A stretch of 64,000 nt of DNA. Origin: UBA7803 sp963822255. Its GTDB lineage: Bacteria > Pseudomonadota > Gammaproteobacteria > Pseudomonadales > Azotimanducaceae. A program made the position numbers and the translations under genes. The stretch spans positions 1,550,001-1,614,000 of the forward strand of contig CAWGGV010000008.1 in NCBI GenBank assembly GCA_963822255.1, written 5' to 3'. How positions within the stretch are numbered: the first letter of the stretch is position 1; every line of letters starts with the position of its first letter. A model generated the notes under the pieces. That model did not search any database and was not told the DNA's origin. It was given only the letters and a program-made list of their open reading frames with translations. Shown here piece after piece: positions 26,389 to 35,023 of the stretch.

Positions 26389-27438
26389 ATGACGGAACAA
26401 CGTAAAGCTGTCGCGCTCATTTCCGGCGGTCTCGACTCCATGCTGGCGGCCCGGGTGATCATGGATCAAGGCATCCACGTGGAGGGGCTGAACTTCTATA
26501 CGGGCTTCTGCGTGGAAGGCCACACCCACGCTATCCGCGAGCGCAAGTCCAAAGCGCCCAAACGCAACAACGCCCTCTGGGTCGCCGAGCAACTGGGCAT
26601 GAAGCTGCACATCGTCGACGTCATCGACGAATACAAGGACGTGGTGCTGAATCCCAGGCACGGCTACGGCGCCAATCTGAATCCGTGCCTCGACTGCAAG
26701 ATCTTCATGGTCAACAAGGCGCTGGCCTGGGGCTTCATGGAGGCGAACGGCTTCGATTTCATCATCACCGGCGAAGTAGTGGGCCAGCGGCCGAAGAGTC
26801 AGCGTAAAGACACCATGCCGTTGGTGGCGCGGGAGTCGGGGGCCGAGGACCGGCTGCTCCGCCCGCTGTGCGCCAAGCACCTGCCCGAGACGCTGCCCGA
26901 GCGGGAAGGCTGGGTGGACCGGGAGAAGCTGTTCGACTTCCACGGCCGCAACCGTAAGCCGCAGATGGCCCTGGCCAGGGAGCTCGGCTTCACGGAATGG
27001 GCGCAACCGGCCGGGGGCTGCTGCTTCCTCACCAACGCCGACTACTCAGCCAAGCTCCAGGACCTGTGGAAGGCTCAGGGCCGCCGCGATTACGAGCTGG
27101 ACGACATCATGCTGCTGAAGGTGGGCCGGCATCTGCGCCCGGCGCCGACGTACAAGCTGATCCTAGGCCGCGAGGACGGCGAGAACCGCTACCTCGAGGG
27201 CTATCGCAAGCAGTTCCTCACCCTGCGAACCTTGAGTCACCGCGGGCCGTTGTGCCTGGTGGACGGCGACCCGGACCGCGACGGCATCCGCCTGGCCGCG
27301 CGCATCCTCGCCCGCTACAGCCAGGGCCGGGATGCCGAGCAGGTCCAGGTGAGCGTGGAGCCTCCGAAGGGCAGCGGCGAGGTGCTCGAGGTGGCGCCCT
27401 TGCCGCCACAGGAAGTCCGCCACGAGTGGTGGATCTGA
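26389..27438 (+). CDS. PP-loop ATPase, tRNA thiolation-type (ThiI/MnmA-like)
   Basis: 349 aa. N-terminal PP-loop ALISGGLDSMLAARV (residues 9-23), which adenylates a substrate carbonyl. Paired cysteines occur in CLDCK (about 103-106) and in a conserved-looking PAGGCCFLTNADYSAKL (about 208). It lacks the THUMP and rhodanese domains of true ThiI but occupies the place between typA and glnA where Pseudomonas has thiI. Genes of this type are often annotated as 2-thiouridylate methyltransferase-like. A TusA-like sulfur carrier follows with no gap, supporting a sulfur-transfer reaction, probably on tRNA. Confidence 0.8.
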   Translation: MTEQRKAVALISGGLDSMLAARVIMDQGIHVEGLNFYTGFCVEGHTHAIRERKSKAPKRNNALWVAEQLGMKLHIVDVIDEYKDVVLNPRHGYGANLNPCLDCKIFMVNKALAWGFMEANGFDFIITGEVVGQRPKSQRKDTMPLVARESGAEDRLLRPLCAKHLPETLPEREGWVDREKLFDFHGRNRKPQMALARELGFTEWAQPAGGCCFLTNADYSAKLQDLWKAQGRRDYELDDIMLLKVGRHLRPAPTYKLILGREDGENRYLEGYRKQFLTLRTLSHRGPLCLVDGDPDRDGIRLAARILARYSQGRDAEQVQVSVEPPKGSGEVLEVAPLPPQEVRHEWWI

Positions 27439-27702
27439 ATGAGCGGAACTGCCACCGCCAGACTCGACGCTCTGGGGCTGTTGTGTCCGCTGCCGGTGAT
27501 CCGCACTCAGGACAGGGTCAAAACCCTGGCGCCCGGCGTCGAGCTGGAGGTGCTGGCGACAGATCCGGGCGCGCTGCACGATATCCGGGCCTGGTGTCGG
27601 GTGCACGGGCACGCCTACCTGGACGACCGGGAGTGCAGCATGGGCACCTGCCCGGGAACCCCCCAGGCGCATTTTCATATCCGGTTGCGTGTGTCAGACT
27701 GA
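27439..27702 (+). CDS. TusA-family sulfur carrier
   Basis: 87 aa. Contains LDALGLLCPLPVIRT; CPLPV holds the persulfide cysteine (Cys16) of TusA/SirA proteins. Two further cysteines lie near the end (DRECSMGTCPG), beyond the classic fold. The ATG directly abuts the PP-loop gene stop, so the pair is expected to work together, the carrier handing sulfur to the ATPase. It is not necessarily the TusA of the mnm5s2U pathway. Confidence 0.88.
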   Translation: MSGTATARLDALGLLCPLPVIRTQDRVKTLAPGVELEVLATDPGALHDIRAWCRVHGHAYLDDRECSMGTCPGTPQAHFHIRLRVSD

Positions 27703-27738
27703 TCGGCTCCGCCGGCCGGGGGAGCCGTGACAGAAGCC

Positions 27739-27755
27739 GGCACCAAATTGGTGCA
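27739..27755 (+). promoter_or_regulatory. NtrC binding site upstream of glnA (strong)
   Basis: GGCACCAAATTGGTGCA fits the known NtrC enhancer pattern GCAC-N7-GTGC exactly (27740-27754). It lies about 94-109 bases upstream of the sigma-54 promoter core. Confidence 0.8.
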
Positions 27756-27780
27756 CATCTCGGGGATAACGCGGCCGGAT

Positions 27781-27795
27781 GCCCCACGTCGGTGC
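27781..27795 (+). promoter_or_regulatory. Second, weaker NtrC-type site upstream of glnA
   Basis: GCCCCACGTCGGTGC equals GCCC-N7-GTGC, one mismatch from the GCAC-N7-GTGC pattern. Its centre is 41 bp from the first site, close to four helical turns, so both would be on the same DNA face. Confidence 0.6.
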
Positions 27796-27846
27796 GAATG
27801 TTAGTGTCCGCAAACCGTGTGGGCCTCGGATCCCGGGGTTTCTGCC

Positions 27847-27863
27847 GTGGCACAGTTATTGCG
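27847..27863 (+). promoter_or_regulatory. Sigma-54 promoter of glnA
   Basis: TGGCAC (27848-27853), 5 bp, TTGC (27859-27862): the full -24/-12 consensus of RpoN promoters. Predicted start near 27874, giving a leader of about 84 nt. It lies downstream of two NtrC-type sites and in front of glnA. Confidence 0.85.
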
Positions 27864-27957
27864 CACCGCGAGCGCGTCCGCGGCAGCGCATGAGCCAAAT
27901 TCGATCATCGCGCCCCACCGCCAACAGGTAATCCAAGACCAGGAGCAGGTAAACGAG

Positions 27958-29370
27958 ATGTCCGACAAGACACTGAAGATGATCAACGACAACGACGTCA
28001 AATGGGTGGATCTGCGCTTCACCGATCCGAAGGGGAAGGAACAGCACACCACGATGCCCGCGGCCCGGCTGGATGCGGACGCCCTGCAGGACGGCATCAT
28101 GTTCGACGGCTCGTCCATCGCCGGCTGGAAGGCCATCAACGAGTCGGACATGATCCTGATGCCCGACGACGACACCCCGGTGCTGGATCCGTTCCGGGAC
28201 GACACCACTCTCAATCTGCGCTGCGACATCGTCGAGCCGAGCACCATGCAGCCCTACGACCGCGATCCGCGCTCCATCGCGAAGAAAGCGGAGGCTTACC
28301 TGAAGACCACCGGGATCGGCGACACCGCCTATTTCGGCCCGGAGTGCGAGTTCTTCGTGTTCGACGACGTCCGCTGGAAGGTGGATATCAGCGGCGCCAG
28401 CTACACCATCGGCGCCGAGGAGGCCGCCTGGTCGTCGCATTCCGAGTTCGAAGGCGGAAACCTCGGCCACCGCCCCCGGGTCAAGGGCGGTTACTTCCCG
28501 GTGCCTCCGGTTGATTCCGCTGCGGACCTGCGCGCCGCCATGTGCACCGCGATGGAATCCATGGGCCTGATCTGCGAGGTGCACCACCACGAGGTGGCCA
28601 CCGCCTGTCAGAACGAGATCGGCGTGCGTTTCAACACCCTGGTGAAGAAAGCCGACGAGGTGCAGATCTACAAGTACTGCGTGCACAATGTGGCGGACGC
28701 CTACGGCAAGTCGGCGACCTTCATGCCGAAGCCGCTGGTGGGTGACAACGGCAACGGCATGCACGTGCACCAATCCATCTCCAAGGGCGACAAGAACCTG
28801 TTCCACGGCGACAAGTACGCGGGCCTGTCGGAGACCGCGCTGTTCTACGTCGGCGGCATCATCAAGCACGCCAAGGCCCTGAACGCCTTCACCAACAGCG
28901 CCACCAACTCCTATAAGCGCCTGGTGCCGGGCTTCGAAGCGCCCGTGCTGCTGGCCTACTCCGCCCGCAACCGCTCCGCGTCGATTCGCGTACCCTACAT
29001 CCAGGGCGGCAACCCGCGCGCTTACCGGGTCGAGGTGCGCTTCCCCGACAGCACGGCCAACCCCTACCTGGCCTTCGCCGCCATGCTGATGGCGGGGCTC
29101 GACGGCATCCAGAACGAGATCCACCCTGGCGATTCCCTGGACAAGGACCTCTACGACCTGCCGCCGGAGGAGCTTCACGACATTCCCACGGTGGCACACT
29201 CCCTGGAGGAGGCGCTGAACGCTCTCGATGCCGACCGCGACTTCCTCAAGGCCGGCGGCGTGTTCACCGACGGCGCCATCGACGGGTACCTGGCCCTGAA
29301 GCACGAAGAGGTGAACTATCTGCGCATGCTGACCCATCCGGCCGAGTTCGAGATGTACTACAGCGTGTGA
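27958..29370 (+). CDS. glnA: Glutamine synthetase type I
   Basis: 470 aa, the normal GSI-beta length. Dodecameric enzyme making glutamine from glutamate, ammonia and ATP. Motifs: MFDGSSIAGWKAINESDM (about 50-67), metal-binding FGPECEFFVFD, NGMHVHQS (about 266), and the adenylylation loop NLYDLPPEE-like segment KDLYDLPPEELHDIP (about 395-409) with its modifiable Tyr. Adenylylation by GlnE is therefore expected. AGGAG precedes ATG 27958; the in-frame GTG at 27817 lies upstream of the promoter and is not used. It is followed by a strong terminator. Confidence 0.98.
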   Translation: MSDKTLKMINDNDVKWVDLRFTDPKGKEQHTTMPAARLDADALQDGIMFDGSSIAGWKAINESDMILMPDDDTPVLDPFRDDTTLNLRCDIVEPSTMQPYDRDPRSIAKKAEAYLKTTGIGDTAYFGPECEFFVFDDVRWKVDISGASYTIGAEEAAWSSHSEFEGGNLGHRPRVKGGYFPVPPVDSAADLRAAMCTAMESMGLICEVHHHEVATACQNEIGVRFNTLVKKADEVQIYKYCVHNVADAYGKSATFMPKPLVGDNGNGMHVHQSISKGDKNLFHGDKYAGLSETALFYVGGIIKHAKALNAFTNSATNSYKRLVPGFEAPVLLAYSARNRSASIRVPYIQGGNPRAYRVEVRFPDSTANPYLAFAAMLMAGLDGIQNEIHPGDSLDKDLYDLPPEELHDIPTVAHSLEEALNALDADRDFLKAGGVFTDGAIDGYLALKHEEVNYLRMLTHPAEFEMYYSV

Positions 29371-29420
29371 CGGCGCGGCCTGCCGCACCTTGCCGTCTGG
29401 CGTCGGCAGCGGCGCCTGCC

Positions 29421-29457
29421 AAGCCCCAATTCCTTGACGAATTGGGGCTTTTTTTTT
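29421..29457 (+). terminator. Rho-independent terminator of glnA
   Basis: A perfect 12-bp stem (AAGCCCCAATTC / GAATTGGGGCTT), a 6-nt loop and a run of nine T (29449-29457). It is the clearest terminator in the window, and it separates glnA from the following DUF4124-ntrBC genes. Confidence 0.95.
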
Positions 29458-29508
29458 CTTTCCGGTGTCAGAATAGGTGGTTGACATCCACCTTCGAGGT
29501 TGACGTTC

Positions 29509-30132
29509 ATGACCTGCTCGATACCCCAGAGGACCCGGTTGGCGGCCGCCATGCTGCTCGGCCTCACCGCGATGCTGTGCGCGCCCGTCGGCTTTGCGGC
29601 CACCACCATCTACCGGACGGTGGACGAGAGCGGCAACGTGGTGTTCACAGACGTACCACCGACGGGGGGAGAACGGGAAGAGGCCGTAAACCTGAACCAG
29701 GGCAACTCCTACAGCCCGCCGGAGCAACACGCCGGAGACGGGGCCCGCACCGTGGACGAATGGCTGCGGGACCGGGAAAACGGCGACACCGGCGGTGGGG
29801 ATCGGGCCGCGGGCTCGACGGGCTACGACTCGGTGAGCATCGCGGCGCCTGCCAACGACGCCACCATCCGGGACAACGCAGGCAACGTTCCGGTGGCGGC
29901 CGAGGTCCAGCCGGGGCTGCACGAAGGCGACGCGCTGCAGGTCTTCCTCGACGGTGTGCTGCGTCAGTCGGTGACCGGCACCATGGCGCAGCTCACCAAC
30001 GTGGACCGCGGCACCCACGTGGTCGAGGTGCGAATCGTGAACGCGGCCGGCAACACCGTGGCGGGCAGCCAGCCGGTGACGTTCCATCTGCAGCGCCGCT
30101 CCGTGCTGCTGCAGCCCGCGCCGGGCCATTGA
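29509..30132 (+). CDS. DUF4124-domain exported protein
   Basis: 207 aa. Signal peptide with hydrophobic core (AAAMLLGLTAMLCAPVGFA) and cleavage near residue 31. The DUF4124 segment follows directly: TTIYRTVDESGNVVFTDVPP (about 32-51). A disordered linker comes next, then an Ig-like beta domain (about 105-200). Function unknown; DUF4124 proteins are exported and common between glnA and ntrB in gammaproteobacteria. The start at ATG 29509 was chosen because GAGG lies 9 bases upstream (TTG 29500 is in frame but less likely). Confidence 0.85.
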   Translation: MTCSIPQRTRLAAAMLLGLTAMLCAPVGFAATTIYRTVDESGNVVFTDVPPTGGEREEAVNLNQGNSYSPPEQHAGDGARTVDEWLRDRENGDTGGGDRAAGSTGYDSVSIAAPANDATIRDNAGNVPVAAEVQPGLHEGDALQVFLDGVLRQSVTGTMAQLTNVDRGTHVVEVRIVNAAGNTVAGSQPVTFHLQRRSVLLQPAPGH

Positions 30133-30146
30133 CGGCCCACTGTCGA

Positions 30147-30163
30147 TGCACTAATTTGGTGCG
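30147..30163 (+). promoter_or_regulatory. NtrC binding site upstream of ntrB (strong)
   Basis: TGCACTAATTTGGTGCG contains GCAC-N7-GTGC (30148-30162), very like the NtrC site at the glnL promoter of E. coli. It implies autoregulation of ntrBC. Confidence 0.75.
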
Positions 30164-30170
30164 ATCTGCT

Positions 30171-30185
30171 GCGCCACAGCGGTGC
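30171..30185 (+). promoter_or_regulatory. Second NtrC-type site upstream of ntrB (weak)
   Basis: GCGCCACAGCGGTGC equals GCGC-N7-GTGC. Its centre lies 23 bp (about two turns) from the strong site. Its sequence resembles the weak site at glnA (CCCCACGTCGGTGC). Confidence 0.55.
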
Positions 30186-30380
30186 GGCAGAGGCGGGGCC
30201 TTCCATTGGTCATGGCCGACCGAGCACTCAACCCCTGAGCGCTCGCAGCGGCTTCAGCGATAGTAATTACTCACATTTCGGCCGGATGGGGCGACTCCCA
30301 CATTGGACCGCTTTTTGCTCAAGTCGGGGCGAGCCAATCCGGCCGGACTCAGGGTGCCACGACGGCAGCAGCGCGCACCG

Positions 30381-31443
30381 ATGATGAAGTTGAACAAGGT
30401 CGACGTTCTGGACTACCTGAGCACCGCCGTCATGGTCCTGACACCGGACCTGCGCGTGTGTTACCTGAACGCCGCAGCTGAGGCTCTGCTCGGCAGCAGC
30501 GATCGCCGTTCATCCGGTGTCCGCGCCGCGGAGCTGGTGAGCCCCGCGGACGCGGAGCTGTTCGCGGGCGCGGAAGCCGTGCTGAGCACCGGGCAATCCG
30601 TCACCCGCCGCGGCGCCCGGTTTCGCACCCGCGATGGTCACGAGGTGGTGGCCGACCTGACGATCTCCCTGGAGGAAACCATCGGCCACCTGATCGTCGA
30701 GCTTCAGCCCATCAACCGGCTGATCCGCATCAACCGAGACGACCACGCGGCCTTCTCCCAGGAGACCACCCGTAAGCTCGTGCGCGGACTGGCCCATGAG
30801 ATCAAGAATCCGCTAGGAGGCGTGCGCGGTGCGGCTCAGCTTCTCGAGCGCGAGCTCAGCGAGGACCGGCTGAAGGAGTACACCCGCGTCATCATCGATG
30901 AGGCGGACAGGCTGAAGGCGCTGGTGGACCGCATGCTCGGACCCAACCGCGAGACGGAAAAGCACTCTGTCAATGTGCATGCCGTCCTGGAGCACGTGAT
31001 CCGCCTGGTGGACGCGGAAACCGCCGGCACCATCCGCTTCGAGCGGGACTACGACCCGAGCCTGCCGCCCGCCCACGGTGACGAGGCGCAGCTCATCCAG
31101 GCAATTCTGAACATCGTCTCGAACGCCGCGCAAGCGGTGAAGGGCCGCTCTCATCCGACGATCTGCCTGCGCAGCCGAATCATGCGCCAGTTCACCATCG
31201 GCTCGCGCCTGCACCGGATCGTGCTGCAGATCGACATCGTCGACAACGGACCGGGGATCGCCGAAGACATGCTCGAGCGAATGTACTTTCCCATGATCAG
31301 CGGCCGACCCGAAGGCACCGGGCTCGGCCTCGCGATCACCCAGAACATCATCGGCCAGCACGGCGGAATCATCGAATGCAACAGCCATCCCGGTCGGACC
31401 TGTTTCTCGGTGTTCCTGCCCGTGGAAGACCAGGGGGACGTCC

Positions 31444-31451
<8 letters not shown>
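30381..31451 (+). CDS. ntrB: Nitrogen regulation sensor kinase NtrB
   Basis: 356 aa. N-terminal PAS domain (about 8-110), then the H-box GLAHEIKNPLGGVRGAAQLL with phospho-acceptor His139. The N-box is NIVSNAAQAV, and the ATP-lid glycines are in DNGPGIAE and GTGLGLAITQNIIGQHGG. It is cytoplasmic and responds to PII; it phosphorylates or dephosphorylates NtrC. The start was placed at ATG 30381 because the PAS begins just after; a TTG at 30303 is in frame. No ribosome binding site is evident. The stop overlaps ntrC by 8 bp. Confidence 0.95.
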
Positions 31452-32853
<1,402 letters not shown>

Positions 32854-32864
32854 CCCCTACTGTC

Positions 32865-33005
32865 TGTGGGAGCGACCGCTGTGGGAGCGACCTCCCGGTC
32901 GCGAACTGGCTACTGTGGGAGCGACCTCCCGGTCGCGATGTGTATGTGGGAGCGACCTCCCGGTCGCGATGTGTGTGGGAGCGATGGTCGCTCCCGCGGT
33001 CGCGA
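32865..33005 (+). repeat. Cluster of REP-like palindromes (five copies)
   Basis: Copies begin TGTGGGAGCGA at 32865 (half), 32880, 32914, 32945 and 32974 (variant). Full units carry GCGACC/GGTCGC hairpin arms. Same family as at 10234, 45074 and 60773. The 342-bp gap 32854-33195 holds this cluster and the 18-bp repeat, and no gene. Confidence 0.9.
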
Positions 33006-33030
33006 ACCCTCTCCCAGCCATCGGGGCCAG

Positions 33031-33150
33031 GAGGCCCCTCCCACATCAGGGGCCCCTCCCACATCAGGGGCCCCTCCCACATCAGGGGCCCCTCCCACAT
33101 CAGGGGCTCCTCCCACATCAGAGGCTCATCAGAGGCTCCTCCGACATCCG
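33031..33150. repeat. 18-bp tandem repeat (about 5-6 copies) next to REP cluster
   Basis: The unit CCCCTCCCACATCAGGGG repeats with an 18-bp period; the last copies are degenerate (GGCTCCTCCCACATCA, GAGGCTCATCA). Each junction forms GGGGCCCC, and CTCCCACA is the reverse complement of the REP head TGTGGGAG. This suggests that the minisatellite arose from REP sequence. Confidence 0.85.
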
Positions 33151-33195
33151 GACCAACGGTCGCATTCCGGCCCTCGGCGGCGTTAACCTGCCCGT

Positions 33196-35019
33196 ATGAC
33201 CCGCTACAGCTTCGAGACCGACATTGCCCGGCACATCTGGGAGACCAAGTATCGCTACGTCGATGGCGACGACGTGGTGGACGCCACCGTCGAGGACACC
33301 TGGTCACGGATCGCTCGCGCCCTGGCGGCGGTCGAGCATCACGACCGCGCCGGCTGGCAGCGGCAGTTCCGTAACTCCCTGCAGGACTTCCGGTTCCTGC
33401 CGGGCGGCCGCATCCAGGCGGGCGCGGGCACCAGCCGACGCGTCACCCTGTTCAACTGCTTCGTCATGGGGCGCATCGAAGACTCCATGGAAACGATCTT
33501 CGAGTCCCTCAAGGAAGGCGCGCTGACCATCCAGGCCGGCGGCGGCGTGGGTTACGACTTCTCCACCCTGCGTCCGACGAGCATCCAGGCACGCGACACC
33601 GGCAACATCGCCTCGGGGCCGGTTTCGTTCATGCGCATCTGGGACGCCATGTGCGCCACGGTGTTGTCCACCGGCGCCCGCCGCGGCGCCATGATGGCTA
33701 CCTTGCGCTGCGACCATCCCGACATCGAGCACTTCGTGACCGCGAAGCAGGACCCCCGCGAGCTCAGGCACTTCAACTGCTCGGTGCTGATCACCGACGA
33801 CTTCATGGATGCCGTTCAGCGGGACGGACAGTGGCCGCTGGTATTCCCTGCCGCGCAGTTGCCTGCCGACGCCGGACCAACCGTCTTGCGGCCGTGGCCG
33901 GGCAGCGAAGGGCCGGTGCCCTGCCGGGTGGTCCGCACGGTGCGTGCCCGGCAAGTGTGGGAGCGGATCATGCGGTCCACCTACGACTATGCGGAGCCTG
34001 GCGTTCTGTTCATCGACCGGATCAATCGGGAAAACAACCTCAGGTATTGCGAGGAGATCAGCGCGACGAATCCATGCGGCGAGGTGCCCCTGCCGCCGTA
34101 CGGCGCTTGCGATCTGGGCTCCATCAACCTCACCCGCTTCGTTTCCAATCCGTTCAGCAGCGACGCGCAGCTCGATTTCGATGGGTTGGCGCAGCTCGTG
34201 CCGACCGCGGTCCGGATGCTCGACAACGTGGTCGACGCGTCGCGCTGTCCGATACCGGCACAGACCGAGCAGACCCGCCGCACACGGCGCATCGGGCTGG
34301 GTTTCACCGGGCTCGCCAACGTTCTGGCGATGCTCGGCCTGCACTACGGCAGCGAGGTGGGGCGCGAGCTGGCGTCGAGGATCATGCGCACCATCCGCGA
34401 CGTGGCTTACCGCGCGAGCGTGCAGCTTGCCCGGGAGAAGGGGCCGTTTCCTCTGTTCGAGGCCGACGCCTTTCTCGATACGCCGGGGACCGGGCGCCTC
34501 GCCGATGATCTGCGAGACGCCATCGCCAGACACGGCATCCGCAACAGTCACCTCACGGCCCTGGCACCCACGGGCACCATCAGCCTGCTCGCCGAGAACG
34601 TCTCGAGCGGCATCGAACCCGCCTATCGGATGCATTACCGGCGCCGGGTGCTCGCGCTGGACGGCACGTGGACCGAGTACGCGCTGGAGGACTACGGCTA
34701 CCGGCTGTGGCGAGAAAAGAACGGCGCCGCGGCCCTGCCGGAGTGGCTTGTCACGGCGACCGAGCTCGCACCCGCCGACCATCTGTCGATGCAGCAGGCC
34801 GTGCAACCGTACGTCGATCATGCCATATCCAAGACCGTCAACGTGCCCACAGACGTGGCGTTCGAGGACTTCGAGGGCATCTATCGCGAGGCGTACCGGA
34901 TGGGCCTGAAAGGCTGCACCACTTTTCGTCCGAACCCGGTGACGGGATCCGTGCTTTCCGGTGACGAGGCGGAAGACGGACGCGGCCTTCGCTGCACCAT
35001 CGAGCGGGAGTGCGATTGA
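33196..35019 (+). CDS. nrdJ: Adenosylcobalamin-dependent (class II) ribonucleotide reductase, short form
   Basis: 607 aa. It converts ribonucleotides to deoxyribonucleotides using a B12-derived radical, without oxygen dependence. Catalytic motif NPCGEVPLPPYGACDLGSINL (about 293-313) carries the N-x-C-x-E residues; the partner cysteine of the active-site pair is Cys88 in LFNCFVMG. A C-terminal redox pair is in RCTIERECD. GGGVGYDFS and LAPTGTISLLA also match. It starts directly in the barrel region, with no N-terminal ATP-cone, so it is probably not inhibited by dATP through that site. No ribosome binding site or B12 riboswitch was seen upstream. Confidence 0.88.
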   Translation: MTRYSFETDIARHIWETKYRYVDGDDVVDATVEDTWSRIARALAAVEHHDRAGWQRQFRNSLQDFRFLPGGRIQAGAGTSRRVTLFNCFVMGRIEDSMETIFESLKEGALTIQAGGGVGYDFSTLRPTSIQARDTGNIASGPVSFMRIWDAMCATVLSTGARRGAMMATLRCDHPDIEHFVTAKQDPRELRHFNCSVLITDDFMDAVQRDGQWPLVFPAAQLPADAGPTVLRPWPGSEGPVPCRVVRTVRARQVWERIMRSTYDYAEPGVLFIDRINRENNLRYCEEISATNPCGEVPLPPYGACDLGSINLTRFVSNPFSSDAQLDFDGLAQLVPTAVRMLDNVVDASRCPIPAQTEQTRRTRRIGLGFTGLANVLAMLGLHYGSEVGRELASRIMRTIRDVAYRASVQLAREKGPFPLFEADAFLDTPGTGRLADDLRDAIARHGIRNSHLTALAPTGTISLLAENVSSGIEPAYRMHYRRRVLALDGTWTEYALEDYGYRLWREKNGAAALPEWLVTATELAPADHLSMQQAVQPYVDHAISKTVNVPTDVAFEDFEGIYREAYRMGLKGCTTFRPNPVTGSVLSGDEAEDGRGLRCTIERECD

Positions 35020-35023
35020 CCCC

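Noticed and set aside
27703..27727. Terminator after the TusA-like gene (CGGCTCC...GGAGCCG)
   Set aside because: A 7-bp stem exists but no T-run follows, so it is not supported as an intrinsic terminator.
27856..30129. 757-codon minus-strand frame opposite glnA and the DUF4124 gene
   Set aside because: Antisense of clear genes, spans a strong terminator and the glnA promoter, with His/Val/Gly-rich composition typical of shadow frames.
33031..33150. Possible CRISPR array in the 18-bp repeats
   Set aside because: The repeats are contiguous with no unique spacers, and no cas genes are nearby.
33151..33195. Cobalamin riboswitch before the B12-dependent reductase
   Set aside because: Looked for a B12-box-like sequence and a long structured leader; only repeats and 45 bp of plain sequence are present.
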